Below, one piece after another: positions 53,332 to 64,000 of a DNA stretch of 64,000 nt; position 1 is the stretch's first letter; each line of letters opens with the position of its first letter. The stretch is from the NCBI GenBank assembly GCA_034509425.1, contig JAVTVJ010000798.1, positions 186,001 to 250,000 of the forward strand. Reading direction: 5' to 3'. Both the position numbers and the translations under genes were made by a program. A model generated the notes under the pieces. It saw nothing but the letters and a program-made list of their open reading frames with translations, did not search any database and was not told where the DNA came from. Source of the DNA: Eopsaltria australis (lineage: Eukaryota > Chordata > Aves > Passeriformes > Petroicidae).

Positions 53332-55381
53332 ATGATGGAGCAGGTGAGGGGGCTGCAGGGTGAGGGGTTTGCTGGGAGCCAGGCAGGACCCCGCATCACT
53401 GGTTTTTCTTAGTTTTTTAGGTAGTTTTCTTGTGAGCCCTGTGGGTTCGGGCTGAAAGGCAAAACCCTGGGGAATCAGGGCAGTGATGGGTGCTCCAGGC
53501 GCCTGGGACCCAGAGCAGGGGAGCTGCTGGAGGGGCTGCTGGAGAGTCAGCTTGCTCTGGCACTGGGTTCTGATCCCACCTGTGGCCCCAGAGCAGTTGG
53601 GGGGCTCAGACCCAGCCACCTGGGCTCACTGACAGGGACCAGAGTGAAATTGCTGTTGTGAGGCTACTCTGAGTCAGATCCTGATCTCCAGGGCAGTGGG
53701 ATCCAGACTGAACAGCACCAGGCTGCATCACTGTCCCACTGCCCCAGAGCAGGGCAGAGCAGCTGGGAGGTGGGAGCACTGTGCTCAGCAACCTGTGTGA
53801 GGCAGGACCTCCCTATCTGGGAGCAGGACCAGGCAGTGCAAGACTGTGCCCATACTGGGGGTCCGAGGGTGGTGTGTGGGTGCTTTGGGCACCTGGGGAT
53901 GCTGGTGTGGATCCCCAAGAGTCGACTGCGCAGGGTGGCTGGAGCTGGAGGCTGGGTGCTGAGCCCCAGAGCCGCTCCCAGCAGGTGCAGGGTTAGTCTG
54001 TGGGACGTGGTGCTGTGCTGGGGACACTGTGGCTGGGGTCATGTCCCTCCACCAGCGGCTGCTCGGGAAGTGTGTGGTCACTCTTGCAACGACTGAGCTC
54101 TGTGAACCTCCCCCCTGCTGTGGGGTGGGTGTGAGACGGAAACAAACTCCGCGCATGGGGCCAAGGCCTGAGGGCTGCGGCACACCCGGGCTCCCAGTGC
54201 TGAGGCTGGGTGGGGAAGGGCTGCCCTGAGTGTGGTTCTGCTCCCCGTGGCCGGGCGACCACTGCCGAGCTCTCCTCACTCCGCCTTCCTCTGCACAGGT
54301 GACCCCCAGCCCCATTTTAACAGAGCCGATGGCCACCACTGACTTCTACTTCTGGGAGTATGAGTACTCTGGCGAGGCCGGCGTGCTGCCCGAGCTCTGT
54401 GAGAAGCAGGCAATACAGGGCTTCGCCCGCACCTTCCAGCCCGCCGTGTACCTGCTGCTCTCGCTGCTGGGCACAGTGGGGAACGGGCTGGTGCTGCTCA
54501 CACACACCCGCTACCGCCAGGCAAACAGCGTCACCGATGTCTGCCTCCTGAACCTCGCCCTGTCCGACCTCCTGCTGCTCCTGACGCTGCCCTTCGCCGT
54601 CACCGACACGCTGCAGGGCTGGGTCCCGGGCACGGCCGCCTGCAAGGCGCTGCAGGGTCTCTACGCCCTCAACTTCTACAGCGGCTTCTTCTTCCTCACC
54701 TTCATCAGCGTGGATCGCTATGTGGCCATCGTGCGGGTGTCGGCTGCCTGCCGCCTGCGCCCCCGAGCTCGCCGCCACGGCTGGCTGACGGCGGGGCTGG
54801 CCTGGCTGCTGGCCACGCTGCTGGCACTGCCCCAGTTCATCTACAGCCAGGCAGAGCAGCACCAGGATCTCCGCCTCTGTCACGTCGTCTTCCCCCGTGG
54901 GGTCTCCCGGGCAGCCCGGGGAGCCACCAACCTGGTGCAGGTGGTGTTTGGCTTCGCGCTGCCCTTCCTGGTGATGGCGAGCTGCTACGCCGCTGTGGCA
55001 CGGACACTGCTGGCGGCCCGCGGTGCCCAGCCCCACCGGGCGCTGCGAGTGCTGCTGGCCCTCGTGCTGGTGTTTGTGGCCCTGCAGCTGCCCCACAGCC
55101 TGATGGTGCTGCTGGACGCGGCCGAGCTGCTGGCCAGCTGGGAGATGAGCTGCGCCCAGAGCCGCCGCAAGGACCTGGCGCTGCTGATCACGGGCGGGCT
55201 GGCGTACCTGCGCTGCTGCCTCAACCCCCTGCTCTACGCCTTCCTCGGCCAGCGCTTCCGCCGGGAGCTGTGGCTGCTCGCCAGCGACGCCGGCTGCGTG
55301 GGGTCCCTCGATCCGCGCTGCCCCGGCTGCCCCAGTCCCCGCCGGCGGACGTCGCTCTCCAGCTGCATGGACGTGGTGTAG
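53332..55381 (+). CDS. CCR10: CCR10, C-C chemokine receptor 10
   Basis: CCR10 is the seven-transmembrane receptor for CCL27 and CCL28 and guides skin- and mucosa-homing lymphocytes. The main exon (54299-55381) opens after CTCTGCACAG in phase 0 at a Val codon, as the human second exon does. The proposed exon 1 (53332-53343) encodes MMEQ, giving 364 residues (human 362). If exon 1 is wrong, ATG 54329 (MATTDFYFWEYEYSG) gives 350. Numbered from 54329: acidic N-terminus with Tyr 7, 11 and 13 as sulfation candidates, C24, TM1 N52, TM2 D80, ECL1 C105, DRYVAIV 129-135, TM7 NPLLYAF and a Ser/Cys-rich tail ending SSCMDVV. ALPF, LLAARG and ALRV stretches match human CCR10. It sits between CNTNAP1 and PLEKHH3, as in human. 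Chemokine-receptor identity is certain; the CCR10 call rests on synteny plus motifs. Confidence 0.9.
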
Positions 55382-55757
55382 GAGCACAGTGCCCGCGGCC
55401 GGGAGCAGCGCTCTGCGGATTGGTCCCTCCGCGGCTCCTCGGGGACAGCCCCGTCCGTGCACGGACCCGCCCCAGCGAGCAGCTGGGCACGGGCAGAACC
55501 AGACAACCCGCACGGCGCCTGCACACGCCTGGGCAGAGGGAGGAGCAGCCCCGCAGCGCCTGCATGCTCCGGGAATGCCTTCACTGCCCGGCGACCCGCC
55601 GGGCTGCGGTCCCCGCAATGTCACGCGTGCTGCAGGGGAACCCTGCAATGTCACGCACGTCGCGGGGCGTGCGATGTTACACGAGCTCTAGGGGTCCGGG
55701 AGCCGGGTCGGTGGGTGCAACAGCGGGTCCAGGCAGGCAGCTGCTTCCCACTCTCAC

Positions 55758-55763
55758 AATAAA
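55758..55763 (+). other. CCR10 polyadenylation signal (AATAAA)
   Basis: Canonical AATAAA 377 bp after the CCR10 stop codon. The transcript should end near 55,780. Confidence 0.75.
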
Positions 55764-55789
55764 CCCCGAATGAGTCCCGGAGGGCGAGC

Positions 55790-57540
55790 GCAGTGTCCGT
55801 GAGGGGCGGTGCTGCCCCGGGGGGTTTTGCGGGGCCGAGGGTGGCTTCTTGACCACCCGACACTGGCAGGCGATGCCTGCAGGAGGCAGCAGAACCCCGC
55901 GCTTCCTGGCCGCCCTCTGCTCGTCCCCGCCGCTGGAGGGACAGGGGGACAGGGAGTCCCCGGACTGGGGACAGCGAAGACCCCCCGGAAAAACCCTCCT
56001 TGGGTCCCGCTTCCCAGGGCGGGGTCAGAGGGACTTTTCTCTCCCCTCCTTACTCCCCCCACGAGCTCCTCTGGCATGGCACATCCCGGCCCGGAGGCTC
56101 CCCGACACCAGGGTGCTGCGCTGGGGCTGGCCCGGTCTGGACACGTGGCGACCAACACATGAGCACGGGCCAGGACATGGCGAGCGGCACATGTCCCGCG
56201 GGCTGGCACATGGTGCCGTGGTCCGGCAGCGCCGGGACCGTGCAGTGTCCCGCACACCAGGCCTGGCTAAAGAAGCGCTCCACAGTGTCGGGAACGGAGT
56301 GGGGTTGGCTGTGGTGCAGCTGCTCATGGAGTCTCCGTGCAGAGAAGCGCCTCCCGGTCCTGATGGGGCTGGAGGATACTTCCTGTTCACCCCCTGCTCT
56401 GCTTGGGACTAGCCCAGGGCTCGACTGAAGAAGCGTTCCAGAAGCTTCCCAGGTTACTGCTGACTCAGCAGCCGCAGAGGCAGGGTGATGGGCCTCTGTC
56501 CCCCGCAGCCCTCGGTGGGGATCAAGGGCCAGATTCGGGCAGTTCTCGGCCAGACGGCACAGCTGCCCCTGCCGCCCACCCAGCCTGTGGTCTCGGGTGG
56601 TCCCACTCCAGCCCTCCAATGCCCCCATAGCTGGTGGGCCCTGCCTGCACTGCCGGCCCCAGAGCGGAGGCTCAGCCCCAGGCACAATGCGGAGCAGGCT
56701 GCGTGGGAGGGGAACTGGCAGCCGGAGCTTCCTGCCTGCGCATCCCAGCACCCCGGCTCCCAGGGACGGCGGTGACCCAACAGCTGCAGCAAAGCCAGAG
56801 CCTTAACTCCTGGGGCTTCGGGAGTGGGGCCTGGATGCTGCCACGGCACCCACGGCTCGAGGGTGCCACAGACCCTCCGCCACTGGGCAGAGCCCGGGGC
56901 TGAGCTGAGCCATACAGCTGTGGCACCGGGTGTGACCCCACCATGAATGCCTTCCACCAGCTCCTTTGTGGAACGGCACTATGAGGGCCTGCAGGACAGG
57001 CCTGCCCGGGCATGGAGCCCTCCTGCCCACGGTGCCCTCCCGCCCGAGCGCAGAGCCCGTGGCGCTGCCCGCTGGCACACACTTGGTACCACACCGGGCT
57101 GAGTCGCCATGCCGGGACGGGCGCCAGCGGTGCCGCACGCAGGAGCCAGGACAGCACATGATGCGGGTGCCGCGGAGCCGGGCAGGGCCCGCGCCCGGTG
57201 CCGGTGCCCATACCGGGTGCGGGCAGTGCTCAGTGACGGTGCTCCGTCAGGTGCCGGGGCTGCCCGGTGCACCCCGCCGGCGGCGGCTCCGGGAGCACCG
57301 GCCGTACCGCAGCCCGGCCCCGCGCTGCCCCCGCCCCGCAGGTGACGCAGCGGCGGCCCCGCCGCCCCGGGCAGGAGCTCCGCCCCGGGCCGCGCGCGGC
57401 GATTGGCGGCGGCCGGTGACGCGCGGCCCGGCCCGCCCGGGGCGGCGGCGGGGCCGGCGGCCGGTGCGCGGCGCGGGGCGGGCGGGCGGCGGGCCGGTCC
57501 CGTCGCGTCCCGGTGCCGTCCCGTCGGTGTCGGCGGGGCG
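55790..57540. promoter_or_regulatory. Spacer and CpG-island promoter of PLEKHH3
   Basis: Bases 55790-57000 hold no gene I can recognise. From about 57,040 to the PLEKHH3 ATG the sequence is extremely CpG-rich, with repeated GGCGGCGGGGCCGG-type runs and an inverted CCAAT (GATTGG) near 57,401. No TATA box is present, as expected for a CpG-island promoter. Confidence 0.6.
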
Positions 57541-60500
57541 ATGCCGTTCCCGGGCGGGCTGTGGTGGTTGCTGTGCTGCCGTCGGGGCTTCACGCTGCTG
57601 CGGAGGGACTACGGCGAGGCGGAGCGGGAGGCGGACGGCGAGGCCGAAGAGGAGGAGGAGGCATCCTTCGAGCTCCGCGCACAGGGAGACCAGGTGGGTC
57701 CAGCACCGGCTCTGGGACGGCCACCGGGACGAGCACGGACGAGCCGCCGGGGTGGTCCCGCGGGCGGGTCGTTCCGGCGGGTGCGGGCGAGCCGCAGCCC
57801 GGGGGAGCCTCGGGACGGGCGCGGAGGTCCCGGGCCCGCGGGGCAGGGCCGGCCGTCGAGGGAGCCGCTGCCGGCTGGGTGCAGCCGGAGCCGGCGCTGC
57901 CTGCGCCTGCCCGCTCCTTGGGACAGGGGCCACGGGGCTACCGCGCCAGACCCGCGCCAGACCCGCGGCGGCCCGGTGCCCGGAGGCGGCCCGGTGTGTG
58001 GAGGCTGGTCGGTGCCCGGAGGCGGCCCGGTGCCCCGAGGCCAGCCGGTGCCCGGAGGAACCCCGGACTGCCCCACCGGAGCGGGCCGGGACTGTCCCGG
58101 GAGCACGTGCCGGGCGCGGAGAGCGGGCCTGGATCTCCCCTCTCCGGCTGCTTCCTCTCTGGAGGGAAACGGAGCGGCGGAAACCGGTGCTTCCTCCGAC
58201 CGGGCTGCGTGTGCGACGGCTGATAGCGAGAGGTGCGGGGGCAGCCCCGGCTCCCGGGGACCTCCTGTCCGTCCCGGCGGTCGCCAGCACCAAGGACCGT
58301 GGGGCCGAGCGCCAACCCAGACTCGTGGGACGCAGGGGGTGGTGACAGCCTGGCTGCAGCACGGCCCTGGCTGCGCAGGGCTGGGGGCAACCTGAGCCCC
58401 CTACCCTGTTGGTCCCCTATCAGCAGGTCCCCTTTCCCAGCAGTGCCAGCTCCGTGGGACAGTGGGGAGTGGGGACAGTGACAGGGCTGGAGCTGGGCCC
58501 TCTGGGAACTGGTGGCAGTGCCAAGGGCACAACTATGTCAGGAACCATCTTTGGGCTTCCCGCATCCCATGGGCCACACTGGCTCCGGGCTGGCGTGGGC
58601 GACTGGTGACGCCAGCTCCCCTGAGAGCCCTTTGCTGTGGCCAGGGGGTCCTTGGAAACCCACAGTGGCGACCGCCCCTTGGTGGGAGCGTGGGAGCAGC
58701 CACCCTGGCCCTGCTGCCGCAGCTCCTCTCCTGTTTATTTATATCCCTGAGAAGGAGCCCGGCTGCCACCTCTGCCTCCTCTGGGCTGCCCACGAGAAAC
58801 TAGGCACTGCCTCCATGCCTGCAGCCCTGAGGAGCGTGTGAGGCCCTCCCCAGGCTCGGCAGTGGGACAGTGTCTGGAGGCTGGCCCTGTGCACGGGCAC
58901 CAGCACAGTGTGACAGGTGCCCTTAATGCCACAGGTCAGTGGTGCCCGGCCCTGCCCCACAGCACAGCCATACCTGCGGCGGCTCCCCCCCTCCCTGTCA
59001 CTATTTTTAGCATCTGTCTCTTTTTCTTGGCGTTGCGTGCTCTGGCCTGTCGTGCCTCTAGCTGCCCTGTTGGGCTGCAGCTGGCAGGAGCTCCCGTGCA
59101 TCTCCCAGGACAGCGCTGCCGGTGCTTCCATGTCCCCGCACCCCACTGTGCTGGGCGCCCTGCCCGGCCCGGTGCCTGCCTGTGCCTGGGCTCTGCCTCG
59201 TGTCCCAGCATGTGTGCCAGGGTTATCACGTGAGCGGCACTGTCCATGTCAAGTTGTGCTGCGTGAGGAGGAACTGACCCTGTCCTACTGCGGGGCCAGG
59301 GACTTCCCAGCGCTGCGTCCCACCGCCGCGGGCAGGAAGTCAGCGGCCCCATTACAATGGGACTTTGTGCCGTAAGCGTATTACTCAGCACTGACCTTGT
59401 GCAATTCTGCACGGTATTCAGCCAGCCGGGTCAGCTGAGGACACACGGCCAGCGCGCCCGCCGGCTGCCCCCGCACCCGGGGTGCCCCAGCTGCAGCCCT
59501 GGTTCCTGCCGTGGCCCTGCGGGTGCCAGGGCTCTTCTGCCCCACGGCAGCAGGATGTGAGCCTGTTTCTCTGGGCTCAGAGCTGGGTTGATGAGGAAGC
59601 ATACAGTCATGGGGAGGATGGCCAGGGGTGCCAGGTAATGACCGTGGGGTTGAGACATCTCCTTCCTCCCCAGGGATCCCTGGAGGTGAGCCTGAGCCAG
59701 CCCACCCGTAGCAGCAGCGGCTCCGAGCGGTGAGTGATCTCTGGTGTGTCCCTTGTGTGGTGCTGCAGGAGCTGGAGGACTGGCATGTTGTGGGAGGCTG
59801 CCCTGGTGCTGGTGTGTGCCGAACCATCCTGCCCACAGAGCCAGCACCAGGCTGCGCTGCTCTGTCGGGTAGAGCAGGGAGTGGCAGAGCCGGGTCTGCC
59901 ATGCTTGTCCCCATCCCTGGCGCATCCCCAGGCATGTCTCCATCCCTCTGCCATGCTGGATAGCTTGGCTGCCGCAGGCTTAGCTGATGGGGCCTGTGCA
60001 TGACTCTTCCTGTGCCAGGAGGCTCTGCCGGGCTGTGTCCACGAGCAGAGGCTGTGGCCTGGGGTGGTCAGTGCTGGGGAAGATGGGGTGCTGGGGCACA
60101 GGGGCCTGCTCGCTCCCTGTACTCGCAGTACTGACGCTGCTGCCAACATTCCTTCCTGGTTGTTCATTTTCCGAATTCCTTGGCAGGGCCAAGACTGCAA
60201 ACAGCTTATTTTTAGCCGGGGTCATTTGCACCCAATGACTCTGCCGTGTTCCCACCGCAGGGCTGTGGGGTGCTCAGAGCCCCTTGGGGACCCAGCTCAC
60301 CCCAGCCCCGAGGCCAGCTCCCTGCTCAGGGGCTGTGGGAGACCCCCGTGGGCACCTGAGCTCAGCCCCGTCTTGTCCTCAGGTCCCTGCTTGTTGCAGA
60401 GGAGATGCGCAGCCTCATCGTGGAGAAGGGCCCAGGGCCAGTGGAGGATGACCCTGATGCTCTCGTGAAAGGTGGGATTGTGCCCCAGCTGTGGCTGGCC

Positions 60501-63500
60501 CCATCCCAGAGGGGTGGTCAGACTGTGCAGACCCTGCCCTGTGCAGAGAAGCCAGTGGGGCGGATGGTGCTGTCAGCGGGGACTGAGGGTTCCCCTTCCC
60601 AGGCTGGCTGCAGCGGGAGATGCGGGGCTGCATGAAGACCCCCTGGATCCGTCCTCGGAAGTACTGGTTCGTGCTGACACCTGACTCCCTGGATTACTAC
60701 AGCAGCAACGAGAAGGGGGCCAGGCGTCTGGGCTCCCTGGTGCTCACCAGCCTCTGCTCCGTGCTCTGGCCGGACAAGCAGCTCTACAAGGAGACGGGTG
60801 AGGCGCCCATGCCCCTTGGCTGGGCTGCATCTTCCCAGCCCCTTGTGCCCTGTGTTACCCTCCCAGCCCTGAGGGCCTCTTTTGCCCAGAGGAGGGGCTG
60901 TGCTGAGCCCTGGGGCGCTGAGCCAGCCTGGCTGGGGTGCTGGTGGACAGAGGGTGAGTGGCTCTGTCCCTTGCAGGCTACTGGAGTGTGACAGTGTTTG
61001 GCAGGAAGCATTGCTACCGCCTGTACACGGAGCACCTCAACGAGGCTGTGCGCTGGGTGTGCGCCGTGCAGAAGGTCATTGACAGCAAGGCTCCTGTCCA
61101 GACACCCACCCAGCTGCTCATGCGTGATGTCGAGGTGAGCCCACGGCACCAGGCTGCCCATGCCCGTGACCATAGGCAGCACTGGGATGGATGTTTGGGG
61201 CCTCACATGCCCCAAGGTGGTGCTGGGGGTCTGTGCCAGGCACTCGGTGAGGTGACCCCTCTGCAGCTGCTGCCGTTGCTTTGCCCCCCTAGGAGCACAG
61301 AGACAGCCCCGAGGTTCTGGAGCAGATCTATCGCTGCAACCCCATCCTGCGCTACACCAGCGGCCCCCTCTACGCTCCCCTGCTGCCCTTCCCCTATGGC
61401 AGCCTGGACCAAAAAGGTGAGCAGTGGGTGGGGGGCACACAGCTGGGTCCTATACTCTAGGCTGGCAGCAGTGATGGCTGGGCTGGACACTGCGGGGCAG
61501 GTGGGCACTGGGCTGGGGCCTGGCTGGCCCTGGGTGTGAGGACAGTGCCCAGCTGCTGGCACGGGGTCCTGGGGAGGGCTGTTAACCCTCATGCCATCCC
61601 ACAGCCCCTGGCCCCCGCAGCTACACCACGCTGCGTGACGAGGCTGTGAAGCTCTTCAACTCGCTGCAGCAGCTGGAGTCGGAGCGGGACCCGGTGCCGC
61701 TGATGCAGGGTGTCCTGCAGACCTGCCTGGACCTGCCGCCGCTGGTGGATGAGATCTACTGCCAGCTGGTGAAGCAGACTACGGAGCCACCGGCGCCGGG
61801 CGGGCAGGGCGACCTGCACTACTGGCAGCTCCTCACCTGCATGAGCTGCACCTTCCTGCCCTCCCCGCCTGTCCTGCGCTTCCTGCGCTTCCACCTGGAC
61901 AGGTGAGTGCCGGCGGTGCCAGCTGCCACCAGGGAGCTCGCCAGGCGCCCCTCAGCCACCCTGATCCTCCCTGATCAGTGCCACCCTGACCCTCCTGGTG
62001 TTACTTGTAGGACAGAGAATCGTTTCCCTGCCTCAGAGATGGCCAAGTACGCCTGCTTCATCCGGGAGGCGTTGGGAAAGACGAAGGGGAGGGAGTGTGT
62101 GCCCTCTCTGGAGGAGATCCTGGTGCTGATGCAGCGGCAAGAGATGATCTGCACGGTGCACTGCCCTGGGGCACCCGCCTGCAGTGTGGCCATCAGTTCC
62201 CACACCACAGCTGAGGAGGTGAGGGGTTATGGCTGTGCCAGACGGGGGGCTGGGGACATTTTGGTGCACAGGGCTGGGTGGGCAGTGTGCCACAGCAGGT
62301 GAGCGGGGTCTCTCCCAGCTGAGCCATGCCGGGGGGCTGTCTGCCTTTGCCCACCATGACCTATCTGTGTCCCTTTGCAGCCCTGAGTGCCGTGGCCAGG
62401 GACACGTGGTCACCATCGGTTGCCTTTGTCTCGCCCAGGTGGCCCAGGAGCTCGTGTCACGCCTGGGGCTGTCCCAGAGCCCCAACCTCTTTGCACTCTA
62501 CGAGCAGTCCCGACGACGGGAGCAGCCAGTGGGCAGTGCCACACTGCTGGCTGATGTCCTCACCAGGTTTGAAAAGTAAATGTCCTGCTGTTCTGCTGCC
62601 TATGGAGGAGAGGGGCTGGGGGGCCACTGGTGGGAGGGGACAGATGCTATGGGGCATGTCCATGAGCTGATGGAGTCTGTCCTGTCTGCTGCAGCCTGGC
62701 TGGAGAGGACCGGGAGCAGGACCCACCATGCCGGCTCTGCTTCAAGCACTACGGCTTCCTGGACACGGATAACGTCCCACGGGACAGCCTGGAGTTCGCC
62801 CTCCTCTTTGAGCAGGTGAGTGGCACGCCAGGGTGGCTGTGCTGTGCTCTGCCGTGCTGTGCTGTGGCCGTGCTGGCTCACCCTGCTCTCTCGCAGGCGC
62901 ACGAGATGGTGCTGCGGGGCTACGTGCCCACATCAGAGGAGACGCTGCAGACACTGGCGGCCCTGCGCCTGCAGAGTCTCAACAGCGACTTCTCCACCCA
63001 CGCGCCCTTCCCGCGCCTGGAGGAGCTCTTCCCGCCCCACGTGCTGCACGCCCGCCTGCCGCCCCCGCCCCACCGGCCCCCCAACAAGTGCCGGGGGGCC
63101 CGGCTGCGGGCAGGGCTGCTGGCCGGAGGGCTCTGGGGCCAGGCGCTGGCCAAGCAGCGGGCGGAGCGGGACCAGCGCCTGCGGGGCCGCCTGCGTGAGG
63201 AGGGGGCCAGCACCATGGCTGCCATCGTGGAGAAGTGGAAGCTGCTGCAGGGCATGGGCCGGCCCGAGGCCATGGCCGCCTACGTGGCCTTGGTGCGGGA
63301 GTGGCCTGGCTTTGGCTCCACGCTCTTCGATGTTGACCTGCACGCGGTGAGGCCCCGGCTGGGCAGGGTGTGGGGGCAGCTCTGGCACTGGGCAACCCTG
63401 ACCCCCCTCTCCCCGCAGAGCCCGGTGGGCTGTGGGCCCCAGCGCCTGTGGCTGGGCATCGGGGCCAAGGCCGTGTCGCTCTACAAGCCGGGGGAGCCCG

Positions 63501-63873
63501 AGCCCTTGGACAGCTTCTGCTACGGCCGCATCTCCTCCTTTGGTGCCTCTGACAGCAGCACCTTCCGCCTCTCCGTGGAGGATCGAGACCTGCTCTTTGA
63601 GACCTCCCAGGTAAGGGGCTGCTATCCCTCCACCCTCCCCTCTCACCAAGGGTGCCCCGGACTGAGCCCCTATGCTCCCTCTCCCTGCAGGTGGATGAGA
63701 TCGCCCAGCTCCTCAACACGTACCTCGCCTCTGCGGGTGCCCAGCGGCTGCCCCGGCCTCAGGAGCCTCCCACCAGTCCCCCCACCTCGGAGCCCCCTGT
63801 GCTGCCCCAGGGGCTCTGCCCTGTGGCCGGGCCCTGGCAGCACCGGCCACCAGTGGGTTCCTCCCACAGCTAG
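57541..63873 (+). CDS. PLEKHH3: PLEKHH3, PH, MyTH4 and FERM domain protein H3
   Basis: PLEKHH3 is a poorly characterised scaffold with the PH-MyTH4-FERM layout of myosin tails. Coding exons: 57541-57693, 59674-59729, 60383-60471, 60603-60797, 60977-61134, 61293-61416, 61605-61902, 62011-62218, 62439-62575, 62695-62815, 62897-63346, 63419-63610, 63691-63873; 787 residues (human 793). It opens MPFPGGLWWLLCCRRGFTLL, nearly as in human; the Cys pair after a hydrophobic stretch could be palmitoylated. An acidic run (EEEEE) follows. The PH domain is about 99-217 (WFVLTPDSLDYY, RRLGSLVLTSLCSV), MyTH4 about 230-395 (PLMQGVLQTCLDLPPL, YWQLLTCMSCTF), and FERM about 400-735, interrupted by a Pro/Arg-rich insert in exon 11. 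The tail is Pro-rich and ends VGSSHS. The 3' UTR runs past the right edge. Confidence 0.95.
57694..59673 (+). other. PLEKHH3 intron 1 with a GC-rich minisatellite
   Basis: The intron is 2 kb, the longest in the gene. At 57966-58066 it holds four to five copies of a roughly 24-bp unit built on GGCCCGGTGCCCGGAGGC. CpG density stays high for about 600 bp past the donor, so the island extends into the intron. No exon is recognised here. Confidence 0.65.
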
Positions 63874-64000
63874 CCCAGCAGCTGGTGCAGCCACGCAGGT
63901 GCTCCGATGGCCAGCGTGGGAGGGCAGGCAGCCCCGCAGCGAGTGGCAGGTCTGTGCTGGCCCCCAGCTGCTCCAGAGAGCAGGGGGCCAGGGGGTCGAG

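Noticed and set aside
54317..55654. 445-codon open frame antisense to CCR10
   Set aside because: It mirrors the high-GC third positions of the CCR10 coding strand. The residue mix is Gln/Gly/Ala-rich with no domain, and CCR10 explains the sequence.

Overview
This is a vertebrate nuclear genomic window, almost certainly from a bird. Every coding gene is split by short GT-AG introns, base composition is very GC-rich with long CpG islands and minisatellites, and one intron carries the 3' end of a CR1 LINE, the typical avian retroposon. Gene order matches human 17q21 read in reverse: CNTD1, COA3, WNK4, VPS25, RAMP2, EZH1, CNTNAP1, CCR10, PLEKHH3, with all relative orientations kept. From general knowledge such a block would sit on a small GC-rich avian chromosome (chicken chromosome 27 or its equivalent); I infer this and did not test it.

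Layout. 1-1615: first four coding exons of CNTD1 (minus; rest lies left of the window). 1616-2515: head-to-head CNTD1/COA3 promoter containing a roughly 35-bp minisatellite. 2516-2903: COA3 (plus). 3787-15495: WNK4 (minus), with a 5.1-kb first intron. 15496-20746: gene-free spacer plus the VPS25 3' UTR. 20747-22738: VPS25 (minus). 22739-23557: two minisatellites between VPS25 and RAMP2. 23558-25664: RAMP2 (minus). 25665-30370: spacer, CpG island and a large G-rich array leading into EZH1. 30371-40934: EZH1 (plus), 3' end near 42,140. 43409-51041: CNTNAP1 (minus). 53332-55381: CCR10 (plus), with a proposed tiny first exon behind a TATA box. 57541-63873: PLEKHH3 (plus).

Exon boundaries were worked out by hand from splice-site consensus, reading-phase continuity and remembered human protein sequences. 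Phases close exactly for all genes, giving proteins of 103 (COA3), 1285 (WNK4), 174 (VPS25), 176 (RAMP2), 744 (EZH1, or 749 from an upstream ATG), 1304 (CNTNAP1), 364 (CCR10) and 787 (PLEKHH3) residues. The genes are neighbours by ancestry rather than one pathway: meiotic crossover control, cytochrome oxidase assembly, ion-transport signalling, ESCRT-II sorting, adrenomedullin receptor trafficking, Polycomb silencing, paranodal axon-glia junctions, chemokine sensing and a MyTH4-FERM scaffold.

No new multi-gene system was found. The most useful observations are a candidate TATA-driven coding first exon for CCR10, an upstream in-frame EZH1 start, a GC-AG intron in EZH1, loss of two low-complexity segments in CNTNAP1, and minisatellites in several promoters.
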